The notes below the pieces were generated by a model, which saw nothing but the letters and a program-made list of their open reading frames with translations, had not been told where the DNA came from and ran no database searches. This document shows, one piece after another, positions 23,830 through 35,100 of a DNA stretch of 64,000 nt (the stretch's first letter is position 1; every line of letters begins with the position of its first letter). The position numbers were made by a program, and so were the translations under genes. This DNA is from Echinometra lucunter. Its lineage: Eukaryota > Echinodermata > Echinoidea > Camarodonta > Echinometridae. The stretch is taken from contig CM057158.1 of the NCBI GenBank assembly GCA_029962745.1, positions 1,397,166 through 1,461,165 of the forward strand. Direction: 5' to 3'.

Positions 23830-24015
23830 AAAAAGTGCAACTTTGCACCTTGCATTCAAAAGGGTGCAAGTTTGCAACTTTCATAAAGGGTACAACTTTG
23901 CACCCTTAAAGATGCAAAATGCTTCTTAGGGTACAAAGTTGTACCTATGAAGGAGCTTCTAGTGTTGCATTTGAAAGTTGAAAAATTGAACCCTTTTCTT
24001 AGACTCAGTGTGTAT
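23429..24015. mobile_element. MITE-like element rich in GCACCCT/AGGGTGC
   Basis: The left end TACACACTAA(A)AAAAA is inverted at the right end (TTCTTAGACTCAGTGTGTATA). The interior alternates GTGCAA, TTGCACC and GGGTGCAA words that can fold. The contig-3 equivalent is 43574-43896. The difference in size comes from the tandem duplication. Confidence 0.6.
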
Positions 24016-24495
24016 AAAGCTACATTTTAATAGAAATATCGACTGGTTAGCATTTATCACACATTTCTACGTCCGTCCTAAACTTAGACTGCTAAGATTA
24101 AATCTTGGACTAAGTATGCAGGAGTTAAAAGTGCAGAAATATGGATAATATTGAATAGGATCTAATATTGGTGACATGGATGAAAGTGGCTTGTCTTTCT
24201 TCTAGAATATCTAAATGTTGTCTTGAATAGCATGTTGTGTGCATTAAGGGTTAATACATATAAATGTAGATGAAATGAAAGAAAAACAACATCGCTGTCA
24301 CAATTTTCACCACGATCATCATCACAATCAGCGCAAATAACAGGGCTACGAGCGTATCCACCACCAGCACCACCACAACCACCACCACCATCATCATCAC
24401 AAGAGAAGAGCTATGAACACCTCTACCACATCATCATGATGCCACACAGAAAACTCTACCATCTAATCAAACAATGTATTTACTTTATATGGTTG

Positions 24496-24680
24496 CCTTG
24501 AAGTACGCTCGATGATAGGTCATGTTGCCGTGAATTTCGCGTCTAAAGTCGTCAACTTTGCGGCCAAATCGCAAAGGTCGCGTCCAGTGGTCGCGATTTT
24601 CGCAACCAAAATCGCGAATTTTACGACTTGGCCGCGAAATTCATGGCGCCACATGACCTGTCGTCGAGCGTACTTCAGGG
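24496..24680. mobile_element. Hairpin MITE with TGAAGTACGCTCGA ends
   Basis: The whole element is nearly self-complementary. Left CTTGAAGTACGCTCGATGAT mirrors right TCGTCGAGCGTACTTCAGG, and the GTGAATTTCGCG and CGCGAAATTCAT arms pair. A second copy is at 44376-44549 and a half copy at 58733-58805. Confidence 0.75.
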
Positions 24681-25055
24681 TCACCATAACTTTACGACAT
24701 CGGCCCATGGGAAGTTTGGGGCTTTTATCCACGGGCAACACGATATATTGGGGTTGAAGGGATTATCATGGCTATGTCGATATATCGTCTAAGGGTTGGT
24801 AGATATAAGTTGAGTTTCGGTGATTTGGTTTGCCTGTCCATTCTGGCAACTTAAATCAATACACTTGTTGTATTGTATTTTTTGTTCTTTGTAGTTCTGC
24901 TTGTACGTACTTTAAATTTGCAGAGCAAAATAACCCAAAATTTTTGGAGAGTTGAATACAACGAATAACAAAACGCCAGTTTAACTGATTACATGCACTT
25001 TTGATTGAGTATTTCTTTATTTTACAACATCCAGTTATATAGGCCTATCAGTTCG

Positions 25056-25387
25056 GGGGGGGGGGGGGTTCATAAAGCTGTTCATAAAGTTGCGAATGAC
25101 TTTACGAACGACTTGAATTGCTAAATGGGATGCCCAAGTTTTTCCTGATGATTTAACAAAGTGTAACCGCATTTCCCATAATCTCAGATTAAATTGTCTC
25201 AACAAAAAAATTAATAAATAAAAAAATACAGTAAAAATGGTGTACAAAATTGTAACGTTAATCTACGTCTGCATATTTGACCTTTAGCTGATGCAATTTA
25301 TAATGACTGAGAATCCCATTTGGCTTGCCATATTCAAGTCGTTCGTAAAGTCATCCGTAACTTTACGAACAGCTTTATAAAACACCC
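25056..25387. mobile_element. MITE with TTCATAAAGCTGTTC ends
   Basis: The left end (poly-G, then TTCATAAAGCTGTTCATAAAG) is mirrored by CGAACAGCTTTATAAAACACCC. Subterminal ACTTTACGAACGACTTGAAT is mirrored by TTCAAGTCGTTCGTAAAGTC. A second copy is at 44924-45255. It is related to the split element at 17044-18264. Confidence 0.75.
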
Positions 25388-26527
25388 ACAGGATTAAGAA
25401 AGGAACAATGATATCGAAGATTACCATACGTGTGAGGTTTTTAATCTAATACCCAAATCACAACTACGAGATGGACAACAGACCGAACCAAAATAATATA
25501 CAAAATGTCCAAGCATCCCGCACGGTATGAAGTTGGTGTGGATTCAGTCTGGCGGTGTGTCTCGTGCACATGGAGTCATCGAACTTTAACACATCACCTT
25601 CTAGTCATATGTATTTTGTATGCTTTTGCGGAAGTGCTTCGTCAACATTTACAAAATGCTCACATTCAGATTCAAGTTCGAGGGCATTATTTCCCTCTTA
25701 TCACTGCTTGTAATCCAAGGAGTAAATTTACATTCTGAAGAACATGGTGGAAGGCAAGGAAGGAGAAAATATTCTCTGGTAGGCACATGGCTTGTGTTCT
25801 GGTCGCCTAAAGAATAAAATATATGATCCCCCAAAACATGTTCACAATATCCATTTTGAATACGTAAATTGCCAAGTCAATGTGTACATGTCAACTTTCA
25901 GTCTGTTTTTCGTTTCCTTTCGGACAAGCATTTCTCTGTGATCATCATGATACGAATTAAGATGTATCAATCTTCTGCGTCCGTCATAACGAGCCATCAT
26001 CCGATTTTTGTTCATGTCACAAAGTGAACTTTGTTGAACAGTGAACAACAGTCCACAGTATAAAAAGTACAACAGAAGGAAGTAGTACACAAGGCAACTT
26101 GAAATAAACACTCCAGGGATATGATAATAATTACAGCTTATATGCAGTGGATTAGAAATGATCAGATTTGACTTTAAAAAAATATAAAAACTAACAGTCG
26201 TTTGACTGGATTGAGTTGAATTCACGACGGTGAATACTGTGACTAGGCATTTTGATACTTTCATACAAAGGAAAACAAACGAATAAACATACACGTGCGA
26301 TGAAAACATATCCTTTTATGTAATACATTTTGCAACTTCATGAATTCGGCGGAAAACATATTAGGCGTCATGTTTTAGATATTCATTTTAATTAGAAGTA
26401 TATATTCTTAACAATGAATTTTAAGTCTCACAAATTATATGTAGAATGTACATATAAACAGTTAAAAATTAGATTAAAGACAAATAATCGAAGTTTCCAG
26501 CTGCACAACCCCTTATTTGCATTATAC

Positions 26528-28108
26528 TATGGGTTGTTCATCCCGGGAGGATGGGGGGGGGGGGAGATATATATACCCCCTAATATTTTGGTCAGGGGGG
26601 ATGGCCTGTACATCATCCCCGCAATAATTCATCATGAAAAACATGCAAAATTCACAGCCTCCTATAATCCTCAACAAAAAGTAAAGACAAAGAGAATAAA
26701 GAGCAAAGAAACGACTTTTTTTTAAAGGAAAGGAAAAGGAAAAGGCTTTCAGCGCTCGCTCGCTTTGCTCGCTTTAAGTATTTTATTAAGTATTTTATAT
26801 TTTAAGTATTCCAACCAATGAGGTTATGATACTGTCTTTATGAAAGCAAATCGGTTTGCATCTTGTCTTTCTACCAGATAGAATGCTCTTATTTTTCTAA
26901 TCGCATTTGATATCAAACTGGTTTGCATCTTGTCTTTCTATCCAGTATTATACATGTACTATTATAATATAACTGCAAGGAGTCGAACGGGAAGAAGACT
27001 CATAACTTTCATGAGACAATGGCCTGTGACCAGTAGCCTATTCCTATCTTACAAAATATGAGAACAGAAAGGAAGATGCTGATAAAAATAATGTACGTGA
27101 TTAAAATCATAAAACTGGAGTAAGAGCACACTAGAACATAGCTGTTCTCAGTATTGAAAAATAGCCCTTTCTCGCTCGCTCGCTCCGCTCGCTCATAAAA
27201 ACAAAATCAGGAGGCAAACGAGGCAAACGCTCTTATTCCCTCAGCAACACGTCCAAATACAGTAATATTTTTACAGCGAGATGTAAAGCTTTTCTCGAAT
27301 ACAGGGAAATGGTACATCATAAAATGCATCTAATTTATTTTGATGGAAATTCTACGTTTTGCTAGAAAGAAACAGAATTTTTGTCGGCAGCTCGCTTCGC
27401 TCGCTCACAGAAACAAAATGGTTTAAGATGGCAAGCGATGCGCCAAAAAAAGAAGCATATTTGGCAATTAGGTGATCAAAAAATATTTAGATATCTTTAA
27501 GGCTATCAAAGAATGTACATTTTTCCTCGCTCGCTGCGTTCACTCGAATATGCAAGGTAGATTTTTATAGACATATAGTGGATTTTGATGACAAAATGAC
27601 ATTTCATCGATAAAAAAATTGTGTTTTCCCTTATCTCGCCTCCCTCGCTTGTAATATTTGAAATAGGGTGGTTTAAGATAGTAAACAATTGGACCAGCGA
27701 GATGCTGAATAGTCAAACATCTTATATCGCTTGAGTGTACTTTGAGGACAAATAACATTTCTTTTATAGCTAGAAGGTGGAATTTTCAGCTCGCTCGCTG
27801 GGAAACGGGATACTCTAAGTGAAAGTTCAAGAAGACCCTTAAAATTCTCATTCAAGTAATGAGGATGTAACCTCTGCGATATTGTTTGAAAACATTTTTT
27901 GTGCGGTTGATTAGAGGAACGGTAGATTAGACTAATAATGCATAGATATGGGCAGGAAAAACAGGTCCTACCCCCTTGCTTATAATATAGCCTATCCTTC
28001 ACGTACCCTTTCCCCGATCGGTCACTTTGCTCCGTGGTCGAGGATCTCCGGCATTCGTCACCCCCCCCCCCCCACACACACACACACACGAACACAAATC
28101 GACACCCG
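26528..28108. mobile_element. 1.6-kb insertion flanked by a 10-bp direct repeat
   Basis: TGCATTATAC occurs at 26518-26527 and again at 28109-28118; contig 3 has it once, near 46388, with the flanks joined. This defines an insertion with a 10-bp target-like duplication. The interior holds a series of units each with a CGCTCGCTCGCT-type word, and a CCCC plus CACACA tract at the right end. No transposase is visible. Confidence 0.65.
26750..27800. repeat. CGCTCGCT repeat units, spaced array
   Basis: CTCGCTCGCT-type words recur about every 150-400 bp (near 26755, 27172, 27390, 27527, 27790), each in AT-rich sequence with phrases such as GATGACAAAATGAC and AAGATGGCAAGCGA. It is the same family as 33060-33440, 40480-40850 and 59160-59830. 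Confidence 0.6.
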
Positions 28109-28575
28109 TGCATTATACTCTTGCATATTCTGAATAGGATAGGGAATCAAGTCGATATCTTTTCAAAAAGTCATAGAACAGAATCATTTAACCTGAAATA
28201 AAGAAATAAAACGGAAATATGATGAAAGTTACATGCGTGAATTACAAAGGAGAAAAGTGACATAGAAACTATCACGACGAATATCTGTGGCATATGTCAT
28301 CGTCAAAATATGTGTAAAAACAGATCTATTTAATACATTCAACTACAACTATCATTGTTGTTACGGCTCTTGATATTATATCCGACCAAGTTATCATATT
28401 TGAATAGAATATACGGTGAATACGCCCAAACATACACCCATATATCCTTACATACCCATTACATAATTATACTCATTGAAAAGGGAAAAGAAACAAAAAA
28501 TGCGGTAGTAAAACTATTGTAAATATCAAAATGAGGACAGTACACATATTGGTTAAACAAAATATAGGTGAATAT

Positions 28576-28977
28576 TAAGCCCAGCGCACATTGTACGATC
28601 CGACTGCGACCCGACTTTCGAACAAATGGCATCTTGCATTAAATATGAATGTTGAAACAAGTAACATTGTCTTATTTGAAGTTCAGCATAATGATAGGAA
28701 TACTAAAATCGAAAATTTGGTCAAATGCAAGCCTTGTGGTGGGAGTAAAGGTCAAACCGGCTTCAGATCTTAGCCGATCGCAAGATTACTATGACGTCAC
28801 TACGATTTGGAATTCGCTTTTGCTCGCAATAACCCGGAATTTCGATAATAGTGTTCATACGACTATTCGGAACTTTGATTTTGAAGATTTTATATGTTTG
28901 AATTTTCATATCAAATGCTTTAACAAAATTTTCCAAAATCGGATCACAGCTGGATCGTGCTGTGTGCGCCGGGCTTT
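28576..28977. mobile_element. MITE with GCCC(A/G)GCGCACA ends
   Basis: The left end AAGCCCAGCGCACATTGTAC is mirrored by GTGCTGTGTGCGCCGGGCTT on the right. GATCCGACTGCGAC also pairs with GGATCACAGCTGGATC approximately. The contig-3 copy is 46853-47267. An open frame across it (TTIRNFD...) is non-coding shadow. Confidence 0.7.
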
Positions 28978-29485
28978 ACATGTAATACAACTTACGACGT
29001 TTGATCGAGTTCCTGATTACAAACCAAAGAAGCCCTGTACCAATAAACATTTTTTAAAAGAATTCATTTCAGTTCAATTTGGGTTTTAATGTAAAAAAAG
29101 TTTCATGATTAAAGCCCGAAAACAAACATTATCATATTTACAAAGTCGTAAAATAAAACATGTAATATCTAGGTAGAAATTAAGAAGAAAAGTGTAACAA
29201 CATCCATAAAAGAGACAATGCTAGATAGTGAATATGAAATATAAAATGTGTTTGAATCAAATTTTAATGGCACAGAAGATGCCATTAAAACAAAAGTAGT
29301 AGCAAAAGTCCCCGCAAAAGTCCAACAAGTCTGCTTGTGAGGAAAACTTTACATCGTAGTAATAAGAGAATAAATCATTTGCCCCTCGCTTCTCTTTTTA
29401 ATATTCTAGTGACCCTTTTAATAAGAAGTTTGGTGCAGGAAAAAAAGTGTTTCTAGACCTATGTGGACTGGTTAACAATTCCTCT

Positions 29486-29949
29486 TCAACTAGGGTTTTC
29501 AAAAGCCTCATTGTCATGCACATTTCCCAAACCCCCACCGTTCTCATGACGACGCGTACGGGCCACACTAATCATGATGGCAAAAGTGAGTACAATCAGG
29601 GTAGCGACGCAAGCAAATGAAATGATAGCCCAAAGGGGTAGTACGACTTCCGGTGATGACGTGGATGGTGTCGGCATGGTGGTTGGAGGCAAAAGACGTC
29701 TTGATACAGAGACGATGCTCGATAACGGGCCTACATTACCAGCCTCATCCCAGGCTCTTATCATAAATGAGTAGATAGCGTCTAAGTCCTCACCAGGTAG
29801 GAGGATAGTGATCGATTCAAGATTACCCGAAGAAGCGACTCGGGAAAGGTTGCCATGTAGAAGATCGCTATTGGTTATAGCGGTGGAAGATGAGAAGTTC
29901 GTGCGGAGTTGGGTAAAGTCTTCTGAATAACGAAGCTCGTAAGAGGCAG
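29486..29949 (-). CDS. CLCA gene X exon 12 (FnIII-like, transmembrane helix, stop)
   Basis: This is 464 nt after acceptor AATTCCAG, phase 1 in, ending GAAAACCCTAGTTGA. AASYELRYSEDF opens an FnIII-like fold ending DEAGNVGPLSS. A Thr/Pro/Ser linker precedes the transmembrane helix, about LWAIISFACVATLIVLTFAI. A basic stop-transfer ARTRRHE and a 20-residue tail follow. The tail is much shorter than in gene W. Confidence 0.88.
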
Positions 29950-32125
29950 CTGGAATTAAATAATGGGGGAAAGAAAGAGTAAACTGAACATGAAAATGGA
30001 GGAACATGACCACATTTAGATTAGGCCTTTTCAAGTCTCTACTAAACTATCTTCTTTATCATTTAATGTCTGCATGTATCAGCATATCAAGTAATTCATG
30101 ATCGTGCAAGGGTAACAGAAAAAGAAGAAAAATAGCACGACAGACATTCACAGCAGCTTTTCATAGGACGAATAATATAGAATCAACAAACTTAAAGAAT
30201 GATAGGCAAAACACTTTCGCAAAATTAAAACAAGTATTTGGAAAACTAACATGATTAGGGACCTAATTTCACTTTTTAACTTCATCCTTGATGGTCGGAA
30301 ACCTTACGGTAAAATTTGTTCTGACCACGTCCATTCCCTTAAAAACTATATTGTAGCATCCTGCCCATAGTTCTGGAGGTGTGATGTTCGTTATTCCGAA
30401 GGTTCCAATACTCCAAAGGTTAGTTATTCCGAAGGTTCGTTATTTCTAAAATGATATAGGTTTGTTATTCCGAAGGTCCGTTAGTCCGAAAATGAATCAA
30501 AATTCGTTATTTCGAAGGTTCGTTAATCCGAAAATGAAAAAAGGTTCGTTAGTCCGAAAATGAAATAAGGTTCGTTATTCCCAAAATGAAATGAGGTTCG
30601 TTAGTCCGAAAATGAAATAAGGTTCGTTATTCCGAAAATGAAATGAGGTTCGCTAATCTGAAAATGAAATAAGGTTGTTATTCCGAAAATGAAATGAATT
30701 TCTTAAGTAACAAATACGGTGTTTTAATTAAAAAATAATAGGATATTACGCAATAAAAATATTGATATAGTCTCAGCGGAGGATGATACATGTGTATATT
30801 TTTCGGGAGAGCATTATCTTGCATCAAAAAGTGGCGTGGATCAAGAATTTTGATTTTGATCTTATCTGAGCAATCTGAGAGAATGGATTTAGAGTGTTGG
30901 GGACTGTGTGTGGGTCATCCGTAGCTTACCTTCAGGCAAGAGGGATTTTTTTTTTATGGGGGGGGGGAGGGTGTTTTATTCTGTTTTTTTTTCGAGGGGG
31001 GGGATCGAGGGGGATCATTATTTATTTTCGGAGCATTATTAGCAGCAGAAGCTGCTAATAATAATGATAATAACGATAACACTGATAATATTAGTAATGA
31101 TAACGATGATAAAACAAAAATATAAATATGAATAAGAATGATAATGACGGTAGTAATGGTGATAATACTATTAATCATGGTAAAAATGATAACAGAAATT
31201 ATGATTATTGTTTTTATTTTATTATCATTATCACGTGGCATTTGAAGAGGTATTGCATTTCAGTTCATTTCCCCGGAACAGCATGAGTGCAGGTGTGTGT
31301 TTTGTGTATGGTTTAAGGCGCTTGACCGTAAGGTCCGGGGTTAGAACCCCGGCACGGCACTTATGCCCTCGAACAAGGCATTTTATCTGCATGGCTGTTT
31401 TATCGTATTTCAAAGAAAGTGATGTGCTATATGCATATTGATACTAACGTGTGCATGTTTTGTTACCAAAAAAAAAAAAAAAAAAAAAGGGTTTGTACAT
31501 AGAACCCCTGAAATCATTGTTTCGATGCATGCCAATCTCATCCCCCCCCCGAAAAAGAATGTTTGAGCTAATTTCTCATGGTGAGGTACTAGGCAAAGCA
31601 ATAATATGAATAGTTTTAGATAATTATAGCTATTCCATACATGATGCTGACCTTTCGAGCCTTTGACATGAGCCTAGTCAGAGGGGGATCGAGGGGGTAT
31701 ATATACATAGAGAAGAGAAAGGTGACATTAATAAATAGTGAAAGTTTCCCTTAACAATGCTCCTCCATATCCTAATTACTAACAGATGAATAAAAGTAGC
31801 TGTAATAGAAAATAATACTACTACTCTCCATGGGAGCCTGATTCACAAGCTTTGCTCTTAAAGGTTTCCTCCACATATACAGTGAGCATTGTTTATTTTA
31901 TACTTGCCATTTATTAATTTCATATACTGTACGAACTTAATTAATATCAATATTTTGTATAACTTTACACTGTTGATTTCATAATGACTTTGAAATGTGA
32001 AAGATCTTGTAAAATTTAATCGCTGGATTGTGGAAATAAAATGAAATGAAATGATTACAATGATGATAACAATAATATTTTCACTGATAATAGTAATAAT
32101 TACAGTTAACTGTTGTTACTATCAT

Positions 32126-32182
<57 letters not shown>

Positions 32183-35100
32183 TATCATTAGCTTAGGTCC
32201 TGTTGGTTCACATGTCGGCGTGCCCCCTCCCCCTTCCCTTAGGTGTTCCAGAATGCTGGAACGAAGTCACAATCAGATGCGATCCAAGTTGAAAACCTCC
32301 CAATGCTATGGGGAAGGGTAGGGGCGTACGTACTCCCCTGCCCCCATGGCATCCCCCGGTCTGAGGACCTGTCTACGCCACTACTCTTGTCTTGCCCTCT
32401 TGTAAGACATTTAATGCGAAATTAGTGTGTATTCCCCCCCCCCCCCCCCATTCCGGAAAGTTGGCGACGCTAGCTACGGAGGGCTGTTTTGCCCCCCATC
32501 CAAAAAAAGGAATCGACGCCCCTGGGGTTTTAAACACTCCTTCTATTCTGGTCCAAACAACCCCCCTCCGGCCTTAAGGTTTACAAGAGGTAAACATCTA
32601 ATCGAGAATGGATCTTCGAACATGGACAAAACAATGAAAAAATGCATGAAACCTCCTCCCCCCCCCACACACACACACACATCAACAGGGCTGGCGCCGA
32701 GCGGCAGCCTAAACATAACATCGATTCTTGCGTGGATTCAGGATTGAAAATGAACTAGTCCCATAAGCCTATAAGTCCCTGGTCACGAAAGATCAGCCTC
32801 TCCCCCATAAAAAGTGAACAGAAAGGGTGATTCTGACCAACGCCCGTCCCACTCGGCTTTCCCGACTTCGCCATTTTGACAGGGGCGTCGCTAGAGGGGT
32901 AAAAATTCTTGTGAGAGAGAGAGCGAGAGAAAGAAAGGAGAGGGAAGAGGAAGGAGGGGAAAAAAAAGAGGAGTAAGGTGCCCAAATAGTGTCATATTCG
33001 GCTTATTTGCTTGTGCATTTTGACGAAGAAATAACAATGGTAACACGAAAGAGAGCATATTTTTCCTCGCTCGCTGCGCTCACTCGTATTATATTTAGAT
33101 ACAGGATGGTCTTTGAAAGCAAATGAATTAGGTAAAAGAGGTGACCAAATGTATCAAAATAGATATCTTAAAGGCCTATCATGTATTTTGATGAAGAACT
33201 TTCACTTCTATCATGAAAAGGGTTATTGACAAGGAGTACATAGATTTGTCCTCGCTCGCTGCTCTCGCTCGTATAATATTAAGATTTAGGATGATCTTTG
33301 AAAGTGAATGAATCAGGCGAGAGAGGTTACAAAATTTATAATTTAGATATCTTTAAGCCCATCATGCAGTTTGATGAAGAACTACCACTTCTATGAAAGA
33401 GAGTGTATATTATTCCTCGCTCGCTGCGCTCGCTCGTATTATATTTAGATACAGAATGTTTTCGGAAAGCTAACACTTTCAGCAGAGAGGTGAACAAATT
33501 TATAATTTAGAAGAAAAATATGATAGAGGCACACAATCGAACATGCCTCGTGGGCTTTATACGGTTGAATATGTCGACGTTGGTCGTCGGCAATCGGAGG
33601 CATTATTTGTCGGCAATCTGGCCTCTACATGCCCCCCCCCCCCATTAAAAAAGTCTAGCGACGCCCCTGCATGTTGATTACTGTATTTTCGGACTAACGA
33701 ACCTTATTTCATTTTCGGAATAACGAACCTTATTTCATTGTCGGAATAACGAACCTTTTTTCATTTTCGGAATAACGAACCTTATTTCATTTTCGGACTA
33801 ACGAACCTCATTTCATTTTCGGACTAACGAACCTTTTTCCATTTTCGGACTATCGAACCTTCGGAATAACGAACCTTATTTCATTTTCGGATAAACGAAC
33901 CTTCGGAATAACGAACATTATTTCATTTTCGGATTTACGAACCTTCGGAATAACGAACCTTATTTCATTTTCGGATTAACGAACATTCGGAATAACGAAC
34001 CTTCGGAATAACTCCACAAAATAATGTTCGGATTAACGAGCCCTTTTTCATTTTCGGACTAACGAACCTTATTTCATTTTCGGATTAACGAACCTTATTT
34101 CATTTTCGGACTAACGAACCCTATTTCATATTCGGACTAACGAACCTTATTTCATTTTCGAACTAACGAACCTTATTCCATTTTCGGATTAACGAACCTT
34201 CGGAATAACGAACCTTATTTCATTTTCGGATAAACGAACCTTCGGAATAACGAACATTATTTCTATTTCGAATTTACGAACCTTCGGAATAACGAACCTT
34301 ATTTCATTTTCGGATTAACGAACATTCGGAATAACGAACCTTCGGAATAATTTCACAAGTGTTCGGATTAACGAGCCCTTTTTCATTTTCGGACTAACGA
34401 ACATCTAGGTATACGCAATTTGCGTGTTTCGGAATAACGAACCTTCCGAATAACAAACCTTCGGAATATCGAACCTTCGGAATAATGAGCTGTAACCGTT
34501 CAAGAGTAGCGTTTACCTGTTCCTTTATCTAAGTCATCTCCTACAGCTGACCATGTCAGTGTCACATTCCTGTTATCATCGTATGTTCTCTCTGTGCTGG
34601 TCAAATCTGTGATCTTAGAAGGTGCTAGGATGTCAATGTTCAGATCAGGATCGTAGCTTACCACTTGAACAACACCGGCCGTGGTCGTTCGGGTGAAGTT
34701 TGTCGGCGCGATTGGATCGGTAGGAGGTGGGGTTTGTGTAGCTACATCTCGCTTCAGTCGCATTTGGACTGAAAATGAGGGAACAGATTCGCAGGGTTAT
34801 CTTAATCCATCTAAATTGATATAATATATACGATGACAAATTTAGGTCTGCTAAATATATATGTTTTAATATTAACCACCAAATGTAGATACTCACAGCT
34901 GATTATAGAGTTCAAGGATCTTTCTATATACAACTTTTAGTAACCTCTAGAGGAGGAGCGCCAATAAAGAAAGGTTTCGTATAATTTTCATATCAACGAT
35001 GATAACTCACTATTCGATGACGGGACGGTGTTTCCGTTAACATCTACTTTAACGCCATATCGTCCATTAGATGAGAACTCAAGGAAATAAGCCGAGTAGA

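Larger units (their letters stand above)
21766..26527. repeat. Segment duplicated at 41842-46393
   Basis: It is nearly identical in order and sequence to the start of contig 3. Visible differences are (GT)n length, a 249-bp tandem duplication (23332-23829) and some substitutions that become commoner after about 25500. Confidence 0.9.
20050..29485. other. Intergenic region between CLCA genes X and Y
   Basis: About 9.4 kb separates the stop codon of gene X (29486) from the start of gene Y (20049), and both genes point left. It is almost entirely dispersed repeats and MITEs, listed separately. No coding exon is supported. Parts 21766-26527 and 28109-29485 are repeated in contig 3. Confidence 0.6.
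30377..34492. mobile_element. 4.1-kb insertion bounded by inverted minisatellite arrays
   Basis: Contig 3 reads continuously across this site (ATATAGTTCTAGCGTAGTG near 48868), so it is an insertion in contig 2. The left arm (30389-30700) is tandem GTTCGTTATTCCGAAAATG. The right arm (33683-34487) is the same unit inverted, CATTTTCGGAATAACGAAC. The interior holds G-rich runs, microsatellites, a SINE and GCTCGCT repeats but no recognisable transposase. A related left end starts at 62632. Confidence 0.75.

Noticed and set aside
28649..29089. 146-residue frame with a similar frame at 47062-47382
   Set aside because: Conservation between the copies is explained by the segmental duplication. The frame lies across a MITE and its flank and has no recognisable domain.
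33683..34487. Possible CRISPR-like array
   Set aside because: Units of 22-26 bases are contiguous without unique spacers, have variable internal bases, and lie in a eukaryotic intron. It is a minisatellite.
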